Of a DNA stretch of 64,000 nt, positions 1-12,703 are shown in pieces. Below the pieces are notes generated by a model. That model was not told the origin of the DNA, searched no databases, and was given only the letters and a program-made list of their open reading frames with translations. This stretch comes from Fasciolopsis buskii (taxonomy: Eukaryota > Platyhelminthes > Trematoda > Plagiorchiida > Fasciolidae): assembly GCA_008360955.1 (NCBI GenBank), contig LUCM01011224.1:44600-108599 (forward strand), in the 5' to 3' direction. Within the stretch, counting starts at the first letter, position 1, and every line of letters begins with the position of its first letter. Both the position numbers and the translations under genes were made by a program.

Positions 1-208
1 CCAAAACATTATTGAAAGTTAGTGACGATTCCATCGATTGGCAATGTTTATTGATGTTCGATTACTGGCAATATATGCCTTGAATTGCTGTGAATCAATT
101 CAACTTCCTGGGGGCTCGTATCGTTCCTTGATCAAGTACTGCTCGTGGTGGCTGAAATACGACAACGAATAGATTTTTCAGCCCACTTTTCTTTGTGGCT
201 TACTACCC
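1..208. repeat. Left copy of a ~208-bp direct repeat (cut by window edge)
   Basis: Bases 1-208 match 8636-8843 with one mismatch that I can see (A202 versus G8837), then the sequences diverge. The match begins at the first base of the window, so the true left end lies outside. Candidates are long terminal repeats, a dispersed repeat, or one end of a segmental duplication. Confidence 0.9.
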
Positions 209-2086
209 AGAAGTTTACCCACTTCGCTGAGTAGCAGAAAAAGTATTTCACCTTCATTTATTTATATTTATTTCCGTTGATTTTTCTCCTAAGTTTGTTG
301 CGTGAATTTTGGGAGACCTATTTAATACAGTAGACCAGCAAGTTCATCACGGATTCCGAACAATGAGTACACCGCCGTCTCTTATATTTTGTCGTTTACG
401 CAGAATGCATTAAGTACCTCTTTGGAACATGTTAAATATTTATTGATTGCATGAATCACTCCATTTTGTTTCTTTCATTATTCTTTTTTCAATATGATTT
501 TTATTACTCCAATGAGTGTGTGCTGTTATGACTTCTTGGGCTCCTTTTTTACTCGAATGTGTAAATCATTCAAAGTTGCTTGCGTTCCATGTGCAGGTTT
601 TTTTTTCATCAGGTTGAACGTAACCATGCAAGCTTTAACACTCGGTAGCCGTCATGCATTCAATACTTACGTGTAAATCCTCTATTTGATTCTCCCTACT
701 ACCGTTCAGCTTCCCTGTATTGCTGCCCTAGGCAAAGCAAAACCTTCTTCCTGAAATAAGTTGTTACTGTTTCATTGACTTAGAAGATAAAAAAAATAGA
801 AAGACAGACGAAAATGTTCTAGGCTTAGTCATTTTATTTGTGACCCACTGTTGCGAAGATAAATGTGTTTACTATCGAAGTGTCTAAAAGCGAAACAGAT
901 AATTCTTTTTTGTAATCCTCAAGCGTCAATCTGTGCGCTTTCTAAAGGACTCTTCTCTAGTATTAGCCCCCACTGCCAACCTCAGGTGCTTATATTGCCT
1001 TATCTCCATTTTTGTCCCCATTTCGGTCAAATAGAAAAGCGTTGACGATGGTTGTGCAAATAGAATTAGGTGAGCCCTCCAGTATCAGAAATCCGGTAGA
1101 GAAGTTCCTCAACCACTTTCCGTTGCGCATACACACAGAAGGCTGAAGACAACTTACCTAAACTTTTACTAACCAGAGGTGGCCATTTCAGCCGCCTGCA
1201 AGTACATTCATAAATCAATAGGCTTGAGTTAGATGACCTAAGGTCACTCAATTAGGACCATCGATCGTGGAGTGTCGCGATTTGCATGAATACAATTTTC
1301 CGTCATTCCCATTATCTTTTCCCCGGCGCTTGCTATATTAACGTTGTTAGCCTCTTCTGTGTTTCGGAATGGCGCTACACAAATGATGCAACTTGAGATT
1401 TATCGATCGGTGCTGGTAAGCCGCTGGTCCAACAGAGGTGATTGGTTCAAACTGATTCAAAACTAATTGCAGAAACAACAGTAATAAAAACATTGTTCAG
1501 TTACGATTTACCTGGAAATAATTTATAGATCAATTGTACATAAGTTCTTAGGTATAAGCTGCTTGAAAAATCCGGATAGATTTTGTTAGCAATCCTTCTG
1601 AACGAATGACGACGGTCTGAAATTTTGTGCGCTAATTTATTTCCAATTTTGAATGTACGCTTTATTATAAAATGTCAAAGAGGATTGGAATCACAAAGTT
1701 TACTTAGATCTGAATGAGGTTTTTATTTTCAGAAATATTTTAAATGCCGAAGCATGGGGTGATCCGAAATGTCCATTTTGTTGTCCTTAATAAGCCGTAC
1801 TATGTGGTTTCGTTGAAGAGAAAACAAGAGAAGATTGTGCATATGCCAGATACTTCCATTTGAGAAACGTTTGTCTTCTTAATATCAAAGGAGTTAATAC
1901 AGAAGAATTTAAAACTTTTAAAGTCATTTCCATTGCTTCTGTCTTACAACGTCCTTGAATACTGAAAAAAACAGGACCGTTAATACCGGAAAATTTCAGT
2001 ACGCCTTAAATTTGGGCACGAAATCTCCAACCGCACATTCACTGATCAGTTTGTCTATTGCTTGATTTGCTGTTAAACCATTTCAG
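209..2086. other. Non-coding stretch with weak exon-like segments
   Basis: Mostly AT-rich DNA. Minus 727-671 is a 57-nt segment (19 codons) between a good acceptor and a GTAAGT donor. The + strand near 1362-1418 ends in GTAAGC. Both are too short to call. Confidence 0.3.
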
Positions 2087-2241
2087 TACTTGTTTTCAAA
2101 ATGTATTGAAGCTTGCTCACGAGATTCATTTGTTCCCTGCCCGAAAACGTAAATGCAGGAGTGTGTATAATTTAGACATAGCGAACACAGCAATCGTCAG
2201 GCTGTTCAGCAATGAACCCGGTGGCATTGTTTCTCTCCCTT
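2087..2241 (+). CDS. Candidate internal exon, unknown protein
   Basis: A strong acceptor (pyrimidine-rich tract ending ATTTCAG) opens 51 codons that start after one base and leave one base before a GTAAGT donor. The translation is balanced: an amphipathic N-terminal part, a basic ARKRK cluster, then a stretch ending GGIVSLP. I do not recognise a family. The phase is compatible with the candidate exon at 3081-3132, which supplies the two missing bases. Chance open segments of this length occur, so the support is both splice sites plus composition. Confidence 0.42.
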
Positions 2242-2727
2242 GTAAGTTCTAGCTCCCAAAATCCCGAACACCGTCAAGTTTGATAATAGCACATTTTCTA
2301 AGTTCGGAATGTGAAGCAACTTCGCTGTACTTTAAAAAAGCTTGGATCACGATGGCTTTGGTCCAGCGCAGAATGTCGTGGCTTACTGGCCGTAACGTTC
2401 AGAACTCAGTGCCAGTGGATAACCGATGACATGAACCATGTGTAAAGTTTTATATCTTTTACTCTTTCTTGGTCGTCGTTTAGTGCTTCACCATGGCACA
2501 AAACAATGGAATATGAACAACTTTTAATCGTACAAGATCTTATCCGCCAAGTACAAATGATTAAGTCAGAGCTCAAAAGGTACTCAGACGCCGTAGTTTC
2601 TTTCCGCGGAAGATGGAACTTTTCTGAGTTTATGAGTCAACTGTTTGTCACCACGGATTGCGAGGGGCTTTTTAAAAAGTACTGTGAATGGGAAGGAACT
2701 CTTCCTTTATCGTTTTACTTTCTTTAT

Positions 2728-2875
2728 TAATGAAATAGCAGTGTACATCATTTTTCATGAAGGGGGCCGTGGCCAACAGAGGGCTGCCAAACGGGGAAGA
2801 TGACCGGCGGTGGAAGGATTCGAACCAGCGACTTCCAAATTCAAAGGCCACGAAATTATTCGCTTGGCCACCGCC
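2728..2875 (-). mobile_element. tRNA-derived SINE
   Basis: Read on the minus strand, 2875-2806 resembles a tRNA. A 7-bp acceptor stem (GGCGGTG...CACCGCC) is intact. An A-box-like GTGGCCAAGCG and a B-box GGTTCGAATCC are present. The anticodon and T arms have decayed. A unique tail follows to about 2728, ending in AT-rich sequence after the GATGTACACTG motif. A second, more diverged copy shares both the tRNA part and the tail, which separates a SINE from a tRNA gene. Confidence 0.72.
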
Positions 2876-3080
2876 AGCCACATTGATCTAAAGAAACAAG
2901 CTCATGATTGTACTAACCTAATAAGGTTGTATAACTTCTTATCTATGATCAGAGCAAAGGCAAATATAAACTTTAAACCGTGCAGATGCGCTAGTTAAGT
3001 AGCATACTCATTTATATCGTGGTGATTCTTATTCCTTACTGACTCGTTTGCTTCATCCTGGTCATCTAAAAAAACACCAG

Positions 3081-3132
3081 CTAAAGTGTCCACGATACAA
3101 TGCAGAGCCAACTGGGAAATCAAGATCAGTAG
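3081..3132 (+). CDS. Candidate small exon following 2087-2241
   Basis: This 52-nt segment lies between CACCAG and the donor GTGAGT, with 16 open codons between a two-base start and a two-base end. It joins in phase to 2087-2241, making a Ser codon at the junction. The segment is short and its acceptor tract is weak, so it depends on the neighbour. Confidence 0.28.
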
Positions 3133-3527
3133 GTGAGTTCATGATTTAGTTTATGTTCTTACCTATACTACTAATTACGACCGCGATGTTATAGTATGCT
3201 AAACCAAAGATGGCACTAACAAAAACTGTAGGAACAGTAATATACAACGGGAAAAAGGAGGGTCATGTTTCGGTTCAGTTCATGATGACTTTTGGATGGG
3301 CGTGGTTTGCCCTTCCTTCGTATGTTGTTAATCGTCTTTTGTTTTGCGTTCAATTATCACACAATTAAGTTGCCACTTTGTGGACTACACAATAGAAGTA
3401 GTGGTATTCACGTCCCCATAGACTAATGCGCAATTTGCACTGGCAGCGCGCCGATAAAAGCCAAAAGTCGGAGTCCGCATGCGATCAAACACAATCCGAT
3501 TTTGATTGGAAAAATAAGTAATTTCAG

Positions 3528-3629
3528 CTTCATTTTTAAAATAGTCCATTGTTCCATAATTTTAGAGAAACAAGGAGCGACTGATTATATTTACTTAATT
3601 GCAGGCTTCTGTTATCAAAAAAATACTGA
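3528..3629 (+). CDS. Candidate exon, unknown protein
   Basis: The acceptor ends AATTTCAG. One base plus 33 open codons plus two bases lead to a GTGAGT donor. It takes the one base needed by 3081-3132 and offers two bases to the segment at 4594, where the junction would read Glu. The translation is moderately hydrophobic with Ile and Tyr. No family is recognised. Part of the attraction is phase continuity with its neighbours. Confidence 0.25.
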
Positions 3630-4593
3630 GTGAGTTAAGTGGACGAGCGGCTTCTTTGAGGATTTGCCGGATTCATATTGTGCTGTTTGGCTTATCTCTG
3701 TGTGAAAGGATCTAGTGGCAGGAAAAACACTTTTACATCCACCAATGGTGATTAAATATGAAGCGGTGGAATATCCTCATTCATATATTATCTTGATAAG
3801 CTAAACGGTCTAAATTCGCCTGGATAAACTTTTTTCACCTAAGATTCTGATTAAATCTTTGTCCCGGGAAGACAAGAATTCTTTCAAAGCTTAATTTCCG
3901 TGCGACTACCTTTGATGAGATGTGAATATAATTTTCCGTGTACTAAATTATTGAGGGGAATTGAAAGAAGTCATTTTTAACATTTTAACTCATCACATAA
4001 TATAGTTTTATGATGGTTCATCTCCACTTTGGAGTTCTGATTACTCTCTTTAATTGTAATTAACAAGCAACTGTTTCCTCTCAGTCATCTAAGTTTATTA
4101 CAAAACATGAACATTTATCAGATGGTACTTTGGAACCGGTGCCAAATAACATCAAGGCTCGTAAAAAAGCCAGCAGTTTGGTGAACCCAACCAGATCTCA
4201 TTTATTAGGGATAAATTTGTGGGGGTTCAGACGTGTAGTTGTGAGAAATCCTTTCTGAGTTATTTCTAGACTGTCGTCAATGCCAATGTTTTTTTAATCT
4301 AATGCCTCCTCACCTCTTCTCTTAGTGATATGATAATGTCTTGTTTTCAAAAAAGGACTGGCGACCAATCGCAGACCACCAAGCGGTGCATTTGGCCGGC
4401 CCTATAAGAACTAGGAGCAGAAAACCTCGATTGAAAATCCCATATTGTTCACAATTTGACCACCACCGCTGAATTCAGTGATCTTCAAAATTGATTTGTT
4501 CTACTGCTTGCAACGGTAAATGTTTGCAAACGCAAAAAATTCCTTGTTGGATGTGACAACACATTGCGGCTTTGAGTCATTTGATTGATGCAG

Positions 4594-4795
4594 AAACTCA
4601 GTCGATTTCCTGCACCGCAAAATAACTCCTATTCAAGTTGACACCAACTCGATGGAAGCAGGTTCTTTCTTCATTCTAGAGCGCCCGCAACCAGTCTTGT
4701 TTGACCAAGTTTTAATGACAAATAATGGAAAAGCTGGTTTCTTGACAAGTGTCGTAGATGACAATTCAGACTTTATTAATGTTCTTAACCAGTGA
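4594..4795 (+). CDS. Candidate terminal exon, unknown protein C-terminus
   Basis: After GATGCAG the frame is open for 66 codons to TGA at 4793-4795. The composition is clearly protein-like: few Cys, mixed charge, and an acidic VVDDNSDF stretch near the end. An internal ATG lies at 4652. It may close a + strand gene whose earlier exons are the candidates at 2087, 3081 and 3528. I see no polyadenylation hexamer close behind it, and no family is recognised. Confidence 0.35.
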
Positions 4796-7700
4796 TTATT
4801 TGCAAGGTTTGTGTTTAGATGCGCTCATCGGTGGAGCGTTAAAAGAGTTGTGGCCTGCCCACTTGGTGTTGCTTTTTCATGGTTGGTCAATAATTGAAAT
4901 GCCGAAACTCAAAGAGTGACCCTGCGTGAGGTCTAACCAAGGAAACTCAGCATTGGGCCAGGTAATTCTTTGGTGATTGGTAACCAACAAGGTCAGAATT
5001 TTAGACTCCCCGATATCTAGTCACCGAGCGCGACTACCAATCTTGCTAGATATTAGTAGCATTAACTTCCTGGTTTGATTCATTTAGACACCGTCTGTAA
5101 TTCTTCCGCGGCAAAAAGTAAACGGCCATCTCAAGTGTTCCCACAAATTTTAACCGACCGATGTGGGTTGCAGATTAGCTATGCTAGATGTTTAGAACAC
5201 ACGCTACACCCACACGTTCACGGGCTTTGATGTATGGTATGATTAAAACCCATTGCATGTTTTCGATGAGAAAGATGGGCAAACGAGCGGATGTACGGTT
5301 GAGTGTCATGAGTACAACAAGCATGGATAAACCACTCACGTCCATGGCGCACAACGGCCATATTTCCTGTTTGGGAGATATACCAAAGTGAAAGGAGACT
5401 AGCAGTTCCCTGTTGCAAGCAAAACAGATGCGTGTGCACAATCTCATATAGACAGATTAGTAGTTAGAAAATTCTGACAGTTGAAAAGTAGAACAATGAA
5501 CCGGAAAAGTATAACTAAAATTTCAATGGCCCATTCATTCGTCCATTCACTCAGATATGAGGAGTAGATGAATCTTAACCCAACTGCGCATTGGGAATTT
5601 CGGGAGAAGAATGCTATTTATTCTGGGATAGGCCCTAAGTATTCGGGGTGCTTCTAAACATATGTATATCACCAAGTGGTTAAGAAGGCAAAGATAACCT
5701 TACTGATAATCAATTTAATTGTAATTCTTTTACCATTTATTTGAAAGTAGAGTTCTTTCAAAAGAGTTGATTGCATACTCATTATCCGTACCTATGGCCT
5801 AGCTTAGCTGCCAGAAATAAAAACGGATACTTCGTACACCATCCACACAATCCGCTAGGAATCCCGTCTGGGTCATACTCATATTGGAAAAATGAATCAT
5901 GTCCAAAACTGATTGAATCAAGTCAGATCACTGTTTTATACATTTTATCCATGCAGAGATTTAAGCAGTTCTTCTGACTTTTCCTTTCAGACCACTGAGT
6001 TCGATATTTTATTCGACAACGGATAAGTACTTCCAGGTTCTTGAGACTGCGTTAATCATACCTAGATCGGAGTCGTAGACAACGATATGCAATTTACATG
6101 AATGTTTTTAAAAATATTGTGGATTTTGGACTGTAAGCGAATCAGTAAATTATTTTGAGTCCAAATAAGCCAAAGTTCATCAGATGACTGCAGTCTTTGC
6201 ATGTGCTTTATGAGTTGCATCTGGGCTGGCTGACAAAAAGACCTGTGCGTAGAATGTCAAGTAATACATAATCAAGTTGAACTGATCAGGGTCCTTCAGT
6301 ATAAGAATCTCTTTATCCGAGTTTCTGCCTCAATCTCTACACAGTTCGTAGTTTTACTCGGCACTTCGGTATTTGGATTTCAACCGCTGTCTAGGATCAG
6401 ATCTGAAGTTAGATTGGAAGCACAGGATTGCAATTGAGCGTAAAATGAATGAGCTCCCACAATTTTGATGCGCGTTGACGTGCGAACTCGAACGATCTAC
6501 ACAAATTTACATATAAGCCAAAACGTAACAAGCTTTGATGAATCACGCTATCGGGACCGTATTTAGTCTGCTTACTTGCTAACTGAAGCACACAGGCGCA
6601 TTTATCTGTTATTGAATGCACTAGAGTACCATGGAGTCCATTGCTATCAACAGTGAAAATCCCATTTTAGATTTTTCACTAAAATTATTACATGGTTCGC
6701 GATTGTTCGTCGTGAAGGTCCACAAGTAAAACAAAGAGAAAAAAATACCGTGGTCGAAATTAAGCACCGGATGTGAAAATCCTCCCTGAGTGATCCACGA
6801 ACGATAACTGGGTACGATAAAGTTAACTGGAAATAATGCTGGTTTACCAGAGTGCAATAGAATAACTAGGCGAAGAAAATTTGACTTCGCAAATTTCAAA
6901 AGAACTTTCACGAAATTCCGGGTACCGAAGTTCACTGGTAAAATCTATGATTATTTAAACATCCACCTAATTTACGAGTTTACATCACGTGGTCACGGCT
7001 GGATTGGCTGAGAACAATAGTGCGAGAAAGTAAATTTGTAGTGAAAGGAAAAAGCACTCATCACAGAAGGCAAAGCTATGTTATTTAGGATTGGGGTGAT
7101 TAAGCAGAAGCTCACCAGAAAAGTGCATAATTTATATATGCGTATTGTTGATTGGGATGCATTCAATAATTTGCAATGTTGGCATTCGTAGGGTTCCAGA
7201 CGTTACAAGATTTAGAGAAATATCAGCAAATAACGTAAATTCATTTGCAATTTCCCTTAATATGATGTGTCCGTTAACTGAAATAAAGTCAATGTAAAAA
7301 CAGATGATATCAAAGTAAACTCGTCGGATTATGATAAAATGAAATTTTACTCGGAGTAAAATCTGTCTAAATTTTACAATGAGTCGCTGAGCACACCGCA
7401 GCAAACCAAATCGACAGTCCAAAAAAAAACATTTTATCTAATATTCTGCCCATGAACATATCTCTGTTCACAGGCTGAAGGTAATTAATTTGCAATTGAG
7501 GCAACTTGCATTAGCTGCGGTCTAAAATTCGTGGTTGAAATATGACAGAAACATTTTCATCTAGTGAGGATCTTAATTTACGCCAAAGTTCACCTCGAGT
7601 CAAAGTCGTTTAAGCGAATTCCGTGAATCGAATGCGTTGTTCCGTGACAACGAAACAGTGAGCGAGGAACAGTGGAATATTTTGCTATCACAATGTCGAG

Positions 7701-8635
7701 AGTAATGAACTGATGAAAGGCATTGACCAATTCAGATTTTCGGGGTTGGGTATTTGCAATATTTCAGACTATACAAAGTTACCATTCACATCATAGTGAA
7801 TGAATGAGCTATACTAAGAGCATGAAATTCGTGGAGGAAATCAACCACATTCAAAAGTGACCACGATGGTACTTATACTCATAGTACAAATTACGATAGA
7901 TAATATTTTCCATCATTCCGATGCAGATTAATGCTGATATTTCATGCACCATTCTCTGGTTTGGGTTGAACAATATTTGAATATCCCAATTGTCAGCAGA
8001 TATGGAATATTGATTGATCGCATAATGGAAGAGGTGGCAGATTTATCGCGCATTATAATAATACAAAATACTAAGCGTACTAATCTGGATACCCGTTAAT
8101 TTTGTTGATGGGTGCATGACATGTGGTGACTGGTATGGACACTTGAAAATGAAAACTTATGGAGGAAAATCTGTCGAAAACGTTATCTTACTTTACTATT
8201 CTCATCCGAGTTGCCTATTCTTCCACGAATAGAATGAGAAAAGCCTTGAAAGGGAATGCAAAATGGATGGAAGAAATTTTGTCTTTGGGGCGAGGGAGGT
8301 ATTTCCTTGAGTCTAAGAACATGGAGAATGCAAAATACGATGGTGTCTCCGAAGGAGGCTCCGTGTTTCACGCTACCAGAATTTCGTGAACATGTTATCC
8401 GGAATCGAGTGGTTTCCGTGTAATCTGACCTGAATCAAGTGGAAACACATTTGGGTGGATGGCGTGCTTCATATTAAAACCTACGTTGGCCCTATTATGA
8501 ATATGTTTCATGTTTTGGGGTGAAACTTCAATGAGATATGAAGGCAATGAATATAGATGTGGAGATTATAGTTCTGATGGAGTTTGAGATGGAAACAACT
8601 TTATGCTGGACTTACAAGACACCACATCGGAATGA
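4796..8635. other. No supported gene
   Basis: AT-rich DNA with only short overlapping frames, none with splice context or protein-like composition. It leads up to the right copy of the direct repeat. Confidence 0.4.
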
Positions 8636-8843
8636 CCAAAACATTATTGAAAGTTAGTGACGATTCCATCGATTGGCAATGTTTATTGATGTTCGATTAC
8701 TGGCAATATATGCCTTGAATTGCTGTGAATCAATTCAACTTCCTGGGGGCTCGTATCGTTCCTTGATCAAGTACTGCTCGTGGTGGCTGAAATACGACAA
8801 CGAATAGATTTTTCAGCCCACTTTTCTTTGTGGCTTGCTACCC
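8636..8843. repeat. Right copy of the ~208-bp direct repeat
   Basis: This copy is nearly identical to 1-208 and in the same orientation, 8,635 bp apart. The DNA between the copies shows no gag, pol or transposase frame that I can recognise, so a simple intact LTR element is not supported. The right border is sharp, at about 8843. Confidence 0.9.
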
Positions 8844-9283
8844 CGAATTTCTGCAGTTTTTGCACTACTGTATTTTCGACAACTGACAAACTTCTTTCTT
8901 CTTGATGACGTCTATCGATGCGAAAATTGTTTTTATGTCATTTGCTTCATGATTTTAGCATTATTTTCGGATATTGCTACGGACTATTCATTTTGTGTGT
9001 ATCTAACACCCAAAGAACGATGGGATTATCCCTACAGGTCAATACGTGTGCGGTAGCATCGTAGTGTTCATTAGGACTGCTGCTGTTTGCGTTTCCCACC
9101 TCCCCTCGTTTCCCCATTCGCGGCATTCATAGTTCATATTTGGGTTTCTGATTCCGGGTTGCTTAAGCAACAGACTCCGCAGATTAATTACAATTAGATC
9201 AGTTGAAATTAGTTGATTTTTAAATTTATTTCTTTTGGATCAGGCAAAAAAATCACGACTTTTAGAATTCCGTGCGGTGAAGC

Positions 9284-9505
9284 ATGATTTACGTTCTCAA
9301 CTCTGAAGAGGCTGACACTGGAATGGCTTACCTCGAACCAGACAGCCAACTTAAACAGTCGGTACTTCAGTCTAATTTGAAGAATTTCTTCAAGGTTATC
9401 TTGTTTCGTGATCTTCTGATGGTTTGGCGGAGGCGGTGCTCCAAACAAGGGCTTGAAATGATTACGCGGATCAGAGAGGCAATCGACCAGTTAACCTCGC
9501 TTTGA
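9284..9505 (+). CDS. Small ORF (73 aa), protein-like, unknown
   Basis: An ATG with A at -3 opens 73 codons ending in TGA, shortly after the right copy of the 208-bp repeat. The translation is acidic at the N-terminus and then helical and basic, with an FFKVILF segment, a WRRR cluster and a Leu-rich end. Codon use looks coding-like. Just upstream, after GGATCAG at 9237-9243, another frame is open for 20 hydrophilic codons and stops inside this ORF's start. An exon border or an old frameshift is therefore possible. AATAAA follows about 320 nt after the stop. Confidence 0.35.
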   Translation: MIYVLNSEEADTGMAYLEPDSQLKQSVLQSNLKNFFKVILFRDLLMVWRRRCSKQGLEMITRIREAIDQLTSL

Positions 9506-11315
9506 AACAATTTACTGACTGTTTTATGATGACTCTTAAGAGAGATTCGTTCTGATTTGTCATGGACCGGTTGCTGGCCCTCTCCCAAACAATCCAGACG
9601 TGTGATGAATTCAAACTAACGTGATAATTAGAAGTCGATGAAGCTAGCGAAGTGAATATTGGGTTGAGCAAATATCTATCTTGGTAAACTGCTTTTATTT
9701 TGCCACGTGATCTGCCAGTAGTAAATCAATACTTAGGTGCTGACTTAGTGTCTCCATTTGGAGGATTTTTGGGCAAGAATCTTTTAGGGATGATGTGATT
9801 GCTTAGAATACAAAGCCAAAAGACTTAATAAAGAAGCCCTAGGCAGGCTAGAGGACCGAATCGTTGATTGTGAGCCATATTGCTTTTGGATTTTTCGCCG
9901 GCACTGAAATTCCTTCCAACTTTTGATTCATCACGAAATTTCGAATGGCTCAACGACTCCAGAGATTTTTAGTAACCTCCAACGCCTTCATGATGAAATT
10001 ATTTTTTTATTTTTATTCACAACATTATTTGTTGTAACTTATGACTCAGTCTCGACAATCATCCTGGCTAGCTCAGTTTCTTTGAATTCGTAGCTGAATG
10101 TCCACGTATTTGATTTTTCGATGGTGGAATCCTGTAGCTTGAATGTAACATGTTTTTGTCGTTCGATTTCAATGGAAAAACAGCATTTCTGTCTACAGAT
10201 ACATTCGACGACGTATTTTCACCCCTGTATCACAAAATTAATTTGGCTTAATAGTGCCCTAAATAGTAATGCCCGGGGCACAAAAATTGCGGGCAGGCCT
10301 TTTTTTCAAGTATCCTACAAACGGGATGTTTTTGATTGCCATAATGCAATTTCCATTTTTTCTCAGTCAACCTATCCTGCTTCATTGTCAGCCACGATAT
10401 AAAGACCAGTAGGTAGATAAATCTTTGGCACAAATATTCAATTTCTGAATCGCTAAAAGTTGACACACTGAGAAGGAAGGGAAGCACACCTGGTCATTTT
10501 ATCGAACCAACAAGTCGTGCGACTGTTATTCAATGTAGGTAATATGTAAGCTTAATCACAGTCCGGGATGAGTCCTTACACTTTCACGCTTTAACTTCCG
10601 CCACGTGCTCAACAGCTGGTATTGTTGTATTTGTTCCATTTGAGCTAATTTGTGCAAAAGCGTGGACAATTAATACTATGGTAAATTTGCCGCTCTTGTT
10701 TTTTCTTTAAGTCTGCATTATTTACCAAAGCCTGTTATATTTTCTACCATACATCTGGATAAAACAGAATTTGCAGAAAACCTGTTCAACGTCCCTCTTT
10801 GTTCTCAGTGTATCTCGTCGGGTATTATAACCTGTCCACATCCACACTTCTGTACGATACAATAAAATTTTTCCCTTTTAGAGATGATAGCATCAATTTC
10901 CCGTTTTTCGAGACGTTTTCTTAGTATATCTCTATGTACGACTTCCTTCCTTAAGATGAAAGAAAAGCATAAGCACAGACCCGATTTTCTGCAGTAAAAC
11001 GGTGTGCTTATGTGCGGCAATTGTATCCTATGTGATTGTCTTCTGTTGTCATGTGTGGATGAAAAATTCTTTGAAGTTTCCAAGTCATCTTATTGATCTT
11101 TCTATTATTTGAGTGATTACGTAATCTTTGATTTGGAGCAGCGTCTTAGTTCTAACTCTACCTTCCTGAATAGAGCCACCAACACAGGGTTTTAAACTAT
11201 TATCCAAGCTGAACCGCCATTTGAGTCACGCGTGTCAGCACTCAGAGCCTGATTGGTTCTTAAAACTATCAGCAAGCATGCGTAATTTACATCGGCCTGA
11301 ACGCTAACTGTTCAG

Positions 11316-11506
11316 TGCAGCTAGGGGTTGGATAAGTTCGACGAAACTCCCAACCACTCGCAATCTGGATAGAAACATTAAGAATTTCAGCCATTCAGAC
11401 AGTCAGGAGTTAACTGACAATGTAAACAATAGTTCAGGGAGTTTAGTAGTTACAAATGCAATCCAGCCCAGTGGAATTCATACTTTCCATGGTGGCAGAA
11501 AGGTTG
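11316..11506 (+). CDS. Candidate internal exon, Ser/Asn/Thr-rich
   Basis: The acceptor is TGTTCAG and the donor G|GTAAGT. One base, 63 open codons and one base lie between. The translation is strongly hydrophilic, with runs of Asn and Ser and several sequons, and ends in a Gly-Gly-Arg-Lys motif. A random AT-rich frame would be expected to be richer in Phe, Leu and Tyr. A 46-nt segment at 10367-10412 with an excellent acceptor could precede it in phase, and 12637-12703 could follow. No family is recognised. Confidence 0.4.
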
Positions 11507-12636
11507 GTAAGTGCAAAAGGGATACTAAAAATCTAACAAGGAAACAAAAGAGGGAACTGATATCAAGCCGCATTCATGGTAGCAATTACAAATAGCTCAC
11601 GAAGCAAATTTAATATTGATTAAGAATAAAGAGAAAAAGGCAACTTTAGATCAATCGGTTTGAACATGAGATAAATCAGGAAGTCAATACACTGAGGCCT
11701 TTCTTGATATTCTTATAGGCCTGCTGGGAACAGATGTGACTTACTCTTTGCATCAGTCGCAGACAATTATTTTATTTATTTTATTGGTATAAAAGGTTAC
11801 ATTAATCTAAAAAGTGTTTAATTTCTAGCTGGTTTATTCTGGCCTAACCTCTTGTCTATCCTATGGTTCGTCTAGTGCCGTTACAGGAGTACTGTTGGTT
11901 AAATAAGAGGAGACATAATACACGTTCAGGGCAATGATTAAAGGTAACCAAAAGTAGACAATTGAAGTTTGGAGGACAGATACACTGTCCTAATAATATG
12001 ATTTTCATGTGTTGCCATGTCTGCATCTGATTAACTTGTATTCGGTCCCATCAGGCAACGTAAACTGTAAACATTTGGTGGGATGCAGAAATGTACAGAA
12101 TTTTACTTATTGTTTAAGAGCCTAATCAAAGCAATGGATAAACAAACCGAAATGCCGGTTCGTTTGTCTCGTAGTTCTCTGACGTGGCCAAATGCTTTTG
12201 TTTATAAGTACCAAAATCGAAATTCGTCCCGGTTAATGTAATAGCACTTGTAATAAGTGACTGTCATAGAATTTGGGAGGTGAATGCTATTCGCAGAGAG
12301 AAAAATGATGTTTCTGGAAACATTGAAAGTGAATGAACTCCATCTGCATGGGATCTTAAACCTCAGCAAGGTGAGAACATAATTCAGAGTTAAAATTAAT
12401 ACATATGCAGATCAAATTTGCGCCCAAGATGTAACACATGGACTAACTAATCACTGAAAGTGAGACTCTTTGGACACTAAGGAAATTTCATTCACAAATA
12501 TAAACATGACCTCGTAGGATCACAAGTATAATCTTTTGAACACTTGAGAAAATAATTAATCCATCCGGATTCTCTCGTACACGAACAGAACGAATATTGA
12601 ATGGTCAAATATTTCCGGTTGTTGACACAATTTCAG

Positions 12637-12703
12637 AATTGTCGCAACCACAGGTCTTGGTTTCTCTCACACGAAAAATGCTGCACTGGGAGAAAAAGAC
12701 AGG
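12637..12703 (+). CDS. Candidate small exon following 11316-11506
   Basis: The acceptor is ACAATTTCAG. The segment has two bases, 21 open codons and two bases, then a GTAAAG donor. It joins to 11316-11506 in phase with a Glu codon at the border. The translation is basic at the end (KMLHWEKKT). The call rests on the neighbouring exon. Confidence 0.25.

Noticed and set aside
671..727. 57-nt minus-strand exon-like segment with good splice borders
   Set aside because: Too short. Segments of this size between chance splice motifs are expected many times in 64 kb.
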